A stretch of DNA of 64,000 nucleotides from assembly GCF_041504345.1 (NCBI RefSeq), contig NZ_CP167894.1, forward strand, positions 1,488,001-1,552,000. The letters run 5' to 3'. How positions within the stretch are numbered: position 1 is the first letter of the stretch; each line of letters begins with the position of its first letter. Below, piece by piece: positions 58,686 to 64,000 of the stretch. A program made the position numbers and the translations under genes. Origin of the DNA: Vibrio sp. BS-M-Sm-2 (GTDB lineage: Bacteria > Pseudomonadota > Gammaproteobacteria > Enterobacterales > Vibrionaceae). Below the pieces are notes generated by a model. It made no database searches, was not told where the DNA came from, and saw only the letters and a list, made by a program, of their open reading frames with translations.

Positions 58686-59333
58686 ATGAGAAAGTCTCGA
58701 TATGCTCGCACTTTACACTTTATGTGCATCGATCCAAGCGACACCTACCTACACGTAAAAGAGATAGAAAAGCACTTATCTATTATCCTTTATAAGATGA
58801 CACCGGACGATTTAATGCTTGTTGATAGAAAACAGAGTAACCGAATCTTGCTCGTCGATTACAGAGAGGTACCACAACTACTGATTATTTGCCCTAACCT
58901 GACTGTTATGTGGAAAAATCACGAAATCATTTTATTCAATGTACCCCAGCAACTTCCAACCTCAGAGCTGCTTACCTATGGGGTACTAAAAGGACTCTTT
59001 TACAACACTGAACAAAAGGACAAGATTGCTCGTGGTCTTCAAGAAGTCATTGATGGCGATAACTGGCTGCCAAGGAAGGTAACCAATCAACTGTTGTTTT
59101 ATTATCGTAATATGGTCAATACCAACACGACACCAACCAATGTTGATTTAACCATTCGTGAGATCCAAGTGATTCGCTGCCTTCAATCAGGGTCATCAAA
59201 CACACAAATCGCCGATGACTTGTTTATTAGTGAGTTCACGGTTAAATCTCACCTTTATCAAATATTCCGGAAGTTGGCAGTCAAAAATAGGGTTCAAGCC
59301 ATTGCTTGGGCAAACCAGAACCTACTTGCATAA
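58686..59333 (+). CDS. qstR: LuxR-type transcription factor QstR (VpsT/CsgD-like)
   Basis: In V. cholerae QstR joins quorum sensing and TfoX to switch on DNA-uptake genes and type VI secretion genes. The gene sits between ssb and galU, as I recall for V. cholerae VC0396. The start is ATG 58686 (MRKSRYARTLHFMCID) because GGAG lies 6 nt upstream; ATG 58662 lacks one. The 215-residue protein has a receiver-like N-terminal half (about 10-130) without the usual phosphorylated aspartate context. A four-residue motif WLPR (127-130) lies where VpsT carries its c-di-GMP motif. The LuxR HTH follows (SSNTQIADDLFISEFTVKSH). Confidence 0.8.
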   Translation: MRKSRYARTLHFMCIDPSDTYLHVKEIEKHLSIILYKMTPDDLMLVDRKQSNRILLVDYREVPQLLIICPNLTVMWKNHEIILFNVPQQLPTSELLTYGVLKGLFYNTEQKDKIARGLQEVIDGDNWLPRKVTNQLLFYYRNMVNTNTTPTNVDLTIREIQVIRCLQSGSSNTQIADDLFISEFTVKSHLYQIFRKLAVKNRVQAIAWANQNLLA

Positions 59334-59490
59334 TCGATCCGCCTCTTAGTCTGACGATAATTTTGAGGGAAGCTCTAGTAAACCATGGCTATTGTTGCTG
59401 AATTTTCGACATAACTTGTGCTAGAGTTGCCCTCAGAAATATCAACCACTCAGGTTGAATCAATAATTATTATAGATAAAGGGTCTTATC

Positions 59491-60363
59491 ATGATCAAAA
59501 AGTGCCTTTTCCCGGCTGCTGGCTACGGTACACGTTTTTTACCAGCTACTAAGTCAATGCCGAAAGAAATGATGCCTGTAGTAAACAAACCTCTGATTGA
59601 ATACGGTGTAGAGGAAGCTATCGAAGCTGGTATGGATGGAATGTGTATCGTCACTGGTCGTGGTAAGCATTCATTGATGGACCACTTTGATAAGAACTAC
59701 GAGCTTGAGCACCAAATTAGCGGCACCAACAAAGAAGACCTTCTAATTAATATCCGTGAAACGATTGAAGCGGCAAACTTCACCTACATTCGCCAACGTG
59801 AGATGAAAGGTTTAGGTCACGCTATCTTAACGGGTCGCGAACTCGTTGGTGATGAACCGTTCGCTGTTGTACTTGCCGATGACCTTTGTGTTAACGAGCA
59901 ACAAGGTGTATTAGCTCAAATGGTTGCTCTGTACAAACAGTTCCGCTGTTCTATCGTTGCAGTTCAAGAAGTACCAGAAGAAGAGACACACAAGTACGGT
60001 GTTATCTCTGGCGAAATGATTAAAGACGATCTTTTCCGTGTTGATGACATGGTAGAGAAGCCAGAACAAGGTACTGCTCCAAGCAACCTAGCGATCATTG
60101 GTCGTTATATTCTGACTCCGGATATCTTTGAACTTATCGAACAGACTGAACCAGGTAAAGGCGGCGAGATCCAGATTACCGATGCATTGCTAAAACAAGC
60201 AAAAGCGGGCTGTGTATTAGCTTACAAATTTAAAGGCCAACGTTTTGACTGTGGTAGTGTTGAAGGTTATATCGAAGCAACAAACTACTGCTTTGAAAAC
60301 CTATACAAAAAAGACCAAAAGCAAATCGAGTTAGGTAAACACTCGACCAAGAAAGAAGCATAA
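59491..60363 (+). CDS. galU: UTP-glucose-1-phosphate uridylyltransferase GalU
   Basis: GalU makes UDP-glucose for LPS, capsule and exopolysaccharide synthesis and trehalose metabolism. The 290-residue enzyme shows the nucleotidyl-transferase signature FPAAGYGTRFLPATKSMPKEMMPV (about 7-30), FAVVLADDL (metal-binding Asp) and VDDMVEKPEQGTAPSNLAIIGRYI. The C terminus holds the family G-D-C-G block FDCGSVEGYIEATNYCFE. It stands downstream of qstR on the same strand. A GGGTC-rich stretch before the ATG serves as an acceptable ribosome-binding site. Confidence 0.96.
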   Translation: MIKKCLFPAAGYGTRFLPATKSMPKEMMPVVNKPLIEYGVEEAIEAGMDGMCIVTGRGKHSLMDHFDKNYELEHQISGTNKEDLLINIRETIEAANFTYIRQREMKGLGHAILTGRELVGDEPFAVVLADDLCVNEQQGVLAQMVALYKQFRCSIVAVQEVPEEETHKYGVISGEMIKDDLFRVDDMVEKPEQGTAPSNLAIIGRYILTPDIFELIEQTEPGKGGEIQITDALLKQAKAGCVLAYKFKGQRFDCGSVEGYIEATNYCFENLYKKDQKQIELGKHSTKKEA

Positions 60364-60394
60364 CGCCCGGTTAATAACTAGCGTTTCGAATTGT

Positions 60395-60426
60395 AAAAGG
60401 GTGACTCTGTGAGTCGCCCTTTTTTG
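60395..60426 (+). terminator. Terminator after galU
   Basis: AAAAGGGTGACTC (60395-60407) pairs with GAGTCGCCCTTTT (60411-60423), with one G-U pair and a 3-nt loop, then a T-run. Confidence 0.85.
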
Positions 60427-60430
60427 TTTT

Positions 60431-60448
60431 ACTGTTTTTTTATCCAGT
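60431..60448. promoter_or_regulatory. LexA (SOS) box upstream of uvrA
   Basis: ACTGT-TTTTTTAT-CCAGT has CTGT and CAG at the exact LexA spacing (CTGT-N8-ACAG), differing in one base of the right half. It lies 66 bp upstream of the uvrA ATG. E. coli uvrA is a LexA target, so SOS control is a reasonable inference. Confidence 0.62.
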
Positions 60449-60513
60449 AAAACTTTGCACGAATCTCACTCTATGTAATACTTTAGCCACTTAAAATTAC
60501 ATGGTCTATTGAG

Positions 60514-63345
60514 ATGGATAAAATAGAAATCAGAGGCGCTCGTACGCATAACCTCAAAGACGTCAACCTAACCATACCTCGTGATAAGCTGACGGTTATC
60601 ACAGGATTATCAGGTTCAGGAAAGTCGTCACTTGCGTTTGATACTCTCTACGCAGAAGGTCAACGTCGTTATGTTGAGTCTTTGTCGGCTTACGCTCGTC
60701 AATTTCTATCTCTTATGGAAAAGCCTGATGTCGACCACATTGAAGGCTTGTCTCCTGCGATCTCAATAGAACAAAAATCGACGTCACATAACCCTCGTTC
60801 AACCGTCGGTACTATTACTGAAGTCTATGACTACCTTAGATTACTGTACGCGCGAGTTGGCGAACCTCGCTGTCCAGATCACAATATCCCCCTCGCGGCG
60901 CAAACTATCAGCCAAATGGTCGATAAAGTATTAGAACTGCCTGAAGGCTCAAAGATGATGTTAATGGCACCGATCGTCAAAGAGCGCAAAGGCGAACATG
61001 TTAAAACACTGGAAAACTTAGCTGCGCAAGGCTTTATCCGTGCGCGCATTGATGGTGAAACCTGTGACCTATCCGATCCACCAGCACTTGAACTTCATAA
61101 AAAGCACACCATTGAAGTCGTGGTAGACAGATTTAAGGTTCGTCCTGATCTTCAACAGCGTTTAGCCGAGTCATTCGAGACCACATTAGAGCTATCTGGT
61201 GGTATTGCTGTCGTCGGTTGGATGGACGAAACAGATCAAGAAGAAATCGTATTTTCTGCTAACTTCGCTTGTCCAAAGTGTGGCTACAGCATGCAAGAGC
61301 TTGAGCCTCGCCTATTCTCTTTCAATAATCCAGCAGGGGCATGCGGTACTTGTGATGGCCTTGGGGTTCAGCAGTATTTTGATCCAAGCCGAGTGATTTT
61401 AGATGAGAACCTCAGCATAGCTGAAGGTGCAATCAAAGGTTGGGATCAAAAGAACTACTACTATTTCCAGATGCTAACGTCGTTGTCAGAGCATTATGGT
61501 TTTGATCTATATGCGCCATTTAATTCTCTACCTAAAAAGACTCAAGAGATCATTCTAAAAGGATCAGGTCGTACTGAAGTAGAATTCAAGTACATCAATG
61601 ACCGAGGTGACATTCGAGTTAAGCGTCATCCATTCGAGGGAATTTTAAATACCTTAGAGCGCCGTTATCGTGATACTGAATCTAGCGCGGTGCGTGAAGA
61701 TCTCGCCAAGTACATTTCAACCAAGTCTTGTTCAAGCTGTGATGGCACTCGCTTAAGATTAGAAGCTCGAAATGTTTTCATTGGTGATACAACACTGCCG
61801 GAAATCGTTGAACTGAGCATTGCTGACGCACTACAATTTTTCCAAGAATTGAAGTTAGACGGTCAGCGTGGGCAGATCGCAGATAAAGTGATGAAAGAGA
61901 TCAATGATCGTCTACATTTCTTAGTCAACGTAGGTTTGAACTACCTTAACCTATCACGCAGTGCTGAAACGCTGTCTGGTGGTGAGGCGCAACGTATTCG
62001 CTTGGCGAGTCAAATCGGTGCCGGTTTAGTTGGCGTTATGTATGTACTGGATGAGCCATCAATTGGACTCCATCAGCGCGATAATGAACGTCTACTGCAA
62101 ACCTTAATTCACCTCAGGGACTTAGGTAATACCGTGCTAGTCGTGGAGCATGACGAAGATGCAATTCGTTGTGCTGACCATGTTATCGATATCGGTCCAG
62201 GGGCGGGGGTGCATGGTGGACACGTGGTAGCAGAAGGCACCATGCAAGACATCATCGACAACCCGAACTCTTTGACAGGCCAATACTTGAGCGGTGCCAA
62301 AGAAATTGCAGTGCCAGAAAAGAGAACACCTATCGATAAGAAAAAGGTCGTAGAGATTGTAGGCGCAACGGGGAACAACCTAAAGAATGTCACTGCGACG
62401 ATTCCTGTAGGCTTATTCAGTTGTATTACGGGGGTATCAGGTTCGGGGAAATCCACGCTGATCAATGACACCTTCTTCAAAGTCGCCCACACTCAATTAA
62501 ACGGGGCCACGACTGCAGTTCCTGCACAACACAAAAAGATTAAAGGATTAGAACATTTTGATAAGGTGATCGACATAGATCAAAGCCCTATCGGTCGTAC
62601 ACCAAGATCAAACCCTGCAACTTATACAGGGATTTTTACTCCTATTCGTGAACTATTCGCGGGCACACAAGAGTCACGTTCTCGTGGTTATAAACCAGGT
62701 CGATTCAGCTTTAACGTTCGTGGTGGCCGTTGTGAGGCTTGTCAGGGCGATGGCGTAATCAAAGTAGAGATGCACTTCTTGCCGGATGTGTATGTACCTT
62801 GCGATGTGTGTAAAGGCAAGCGCTATAACCGTGAAACACTAGAAGTTCGTTATAAAGGTAAAACCATTGACGAAGTTCTAGAGATGACCGTAGAAGATGC
62901 GCGTGAGTTCTTCAATCCGGTTCCGGTGATTGCTCGTAAACTGCAAACACTCATGGACGTGGGTCTATCTTACATTCGCTTAGGGCAAGCTGCGACAACC
63001 TTATCTGGTGGTGAAGCACAACGTGTTAAATTGGCGCGTGAGCTATCGAAGCGAGATACTGGAAAAACCTTATACATTCTCGATGAGCCAACAACAGGTC
63101 TTCATTTCCACGATATCCAGCAGTTGTTAACGGTACTACATAGACTGCGCGATCACGGTAATACGGTTGTCGTGATTGAGCACAACTTAGATGTCGTTAA
63201 AACAGCAGACTGGATCCTAGATCTTGGCCCAGAAGGCGGACAAGGTGGTGGCGAGATTGTTGCAGAAGGTACACCTGAAGATGTGGCGTTAGTCGAAGGT
63301 TCACACACCGCTCGCTTCCTTAAGCCTATGTTAAATTTGAAGTAG
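60514..63345 (+). CDS. uvrA: Excinuclease ABC subunit A (UvrA)
   Basis: UvrA scans DNA for bulky lesions and loads UvrB in nucleotide excision repair. The 943-residue protein has two ABC ATPase modules: Walker [12 protein letters not shown] (about 31-41) and [11 protein letters not shown] (about 640-650). Signature motifs are [12 protein letters not shown] and [12 protein letters not shown]. Zinc-finger cysteine sets are CPKCGYS...CGTC and CEACQGDG...CDVC, and the UvrB-binding region lies in the first module. It follows galU after a terminator and a LexA-like box. A hairpin terminator lies 45 bp after the stop. Confidence 0.98.
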   Translation: MDKIEIRGARTHNLKDVNLTIPRDKLTVITGLSGSGKSSLAFDTLYAEGQRRYVESLSAYARQFLSLMEKPDVDHIEGLSPAISIEQKSTSHNPRSTVGTITEVYDYLRLLYARVGEPRCPDHNIPLAAQTISQMVDKVLELPEGSKMMLMAPIVKERKGEHVKTLENLAAQGFIRARIDGETCDLSDPPALELHKKHTIEVVVDRFKVRPDLQQRLAESFETTLELSGGIAVVGWMDETDQEEIVFSANFACPKCGYSMQELEPRLFSFNNPAGACGTCDGLGVQQYFDPSRVILDENLSIAEGAIKGWDQKNYYYFQMLTSLSEHYGFDLYAPFNSLPKKTQEIILKGSGRTEVEFKYINDRGDIRVKRHPFEGILNTLERRYRDTESSAVREDLAKYISTKSCSSCDGTRLRLEARNVFIGDTTLPEIVELSIADALQFFQELKLDGQRGQIADKVMKEINDRLHFLVNVGLNYLNLSRSAETLSGGEAQRIRLASQIGAGLVGVMYVLDEPSIGLHQRDNERLLQTLIHLRDLGNTVLVVEHDEDAIRCADHVIDIGPGAGVHGGHVVAEGTMQDIIDNPNSLTGQYLSGAKEIAVPEKRTPIDKKKVVEIVGATGNNLKNVTATIPVGLFSCITGVSGSGKSTLINDTFFKVAHTQLNGATTAVPAQHKKIKGLEHFDKVIDIDQSPIGRTPRSNPATYTGIFTPIRELFAGTQESRSRGYKPGRFSFNVRGGRCEACQGDGVIKVEMHFLPDVYVPCDVCKGKRYNRETLEVRYKGKTIDEVLEMTVEDAREFFNPVPVIARKLQTLMDVGLSYIRLGQAATTLSGGEAQRVKLARELSKRDTGKTLYILDEPTTGLHFHDIQQLLTVLHRLRDHGNTVVVIEHNLDVVKTADWILDLGPEGGQGGGEIVAEGTPEDVALVEGSHTARFLKPMLNLK

Positions 63346-63390
63346 GTGTAAAATAGCGCCCTGCGAGCAGACAGAAAAATGTTAAAGTAA

Positions 63391-63426
63391 CAGAGCTTGT
63401 TTCAGAAGGAACAAGCTCTGTTTTTA
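63391..63426 (+). terminator. Terminator after uvrA
   Basis: CAGAGCTTGTT (63391-63401) and AACAAGCTCTG (63410-63420) form an 11-bp stem with an 8-nt loop and a following T-run, just ahead of the next gene. Confidence 0.85.
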
Positions 63427-63441
63427 TAAGGTTAGGGATTT

Positions 63442-64000
63442 ATGGCAACAATACACACTAGCGGCACCCAGCTAGAAAATCAGGTCACTCAGCTACCACT
63501 CAACAAAGCATTTCTGGCTTCTTTAGCTGTTGTATTCTTGTTAGCCATGCATTTTTTCATGCCTAATCCTGGAGGCTCGGGGCTTGCGTTATCATTTAAC
63601 CCAACAACTTGGCTGGCGCTAAGCTTCACGCTAGCAATTGGCTTTTACCAACTCGCTACCAACCGAGTACTTAAGTATTCAAAATTAACGATTGGCTTGT
63701 TGATAAGCTGTATCATACTCACGCTACCCATTTTATACAGCAATGCCGCACCTCAAGGAGCATCAGGACGCTTGCTTGGATTGTGGGCAGGCTTTGCATT
63801 ATTTGTCGTGCTGCAACAATTTAAGTTCAGCAATAAACACAAGCAGCGCATGTTGTGGTTCATTGTGCTTGCTGTTGTTATACAAGCACTATTTGGCTAT
63901 ATGCAATATTTCTTATTAGAGCCTGGCAACCTATTTGGTTACAACACTGCTGCAAACCGACCATATGGGATATTCCAACAACCGAATGTAATGGCCAGCT
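63442..64000 (+). CDS. pglL: PglL-type O-oligosaccharyltransferase/Wzy-family ligase, 5' part (cut by window edge)
   Basis: Only the first 186 residues are in the window. They start MATIHTSGTQLENQ and hold four or five hydrophobic segments. The stretch RPYGIFQQPNVMAS near the cut end matches the conserved N-terminal part of PglL_A/Wzy_C proteins (compare FGTFRQPN-type sequences). The V. cholerae gene next to uvrA is known to encode an O-oligosaccharyltransferase (VC0393, recalled), so the same role is likely. It would transfer lipid-linked glycans to periplasmic or pilin-like proteins. An O-antigen ligase cannot be excluded without the C-terminal half. Confidence 0.72.
   Translation, partial: MATIHTSGTQLENQVTQLPLNKAFLASLAVVFLLAMHFFMPNPGGSGLALSFNPTTWLALSFTLAIGFYQLATNRVLKYSKLTIGLLISCIILTLPILYSNAAPQGASGRLLGLWAGFALFVVLQQFKFSNKHKQRMLWFIVLAVVIQALFGYMQYFLLEPGNLFGYNTAANRPYGIFQQPNVMAS

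Overview
The window is ordinary chromosomal backbone of a marine Vibrio (Gammaproteobacteria, Vibrionaceae). The evidence is the complete MSHA type IV pilus locus in the Vibrio gene order (mshH to mshQ), the ssb - qstR - galU - uvrA - pglL order that I recall from V. cholerae, and enterobacteria-like blocks for the outer-membrane/housekeeping cluster (lptD to apaH) and the cell-shape cluster (mreB to tldD). The genus is well supported. A Splendidus-clade species is a guess.

Layout. (1) 127-6892, plus strand: lptD-surA-pdxA-rsmA, a terminator, then apaG-apaH: LPS export, outer-membrane protein folding, vitamin B6, ribosome maturation and Ap4A hydrolysis. folA and the yjjP-yjjB exporter pair face them on the minus strand. 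(2) 8875-12181: obgE and rplU-rpmA on the minus strand, with ispB divergent. (3) 12277-14332: a 63-residue unknown protein, mdh, and divergent argR. (4) 14675-19023: a TAXI-type TRAP transporter (binding protein plus fused permease) and a universal stress protein, with a CRP-like site upstream. (5) 19109-27143: a D-2-hydroxyacid dehydrogenase, rluA, an NRAMP-like transporter lacking the usual metal-site motifs, rapA, and a PIN-PhoH protein. (6) 27250-38108, minus strand: mreB-mreC-mreD-maf-rng-yhdP-nit-tldD. rng carries a one-base frameshift in a C7 run near its 5' end. (7) 38259-57688, minus strand: mshH(csrD)-I-J-K-L-M-N-E-G-F and mshB-A-C-D-O-P-Q, a whole MSHA pilus machine. It includes a c-di-GMP-binding type assembly ATPase (MshE), a secretin (MshL), the major pilin (MshA), minor pilins and a very large secreted MshQ. 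(8) 57850-64000: ssb (minus), then qstR, galU and uvrA (with a LexA-like box) on the plus strand, and the start of a pglL-type O-oligosaccharyltransferase cut by the window edge.

I found no phage, insertion sequence, CRISPR array, tRNA or rRNA. I see no clear new multi-gene system. The observations most worth checking are the broken rng reading frame, the NRAMP-like protein with a changed metal-binding motif, the variant c-di-GMP motif in QstR, and several structured intergenic regions with CRP/FNR-like palindromes.
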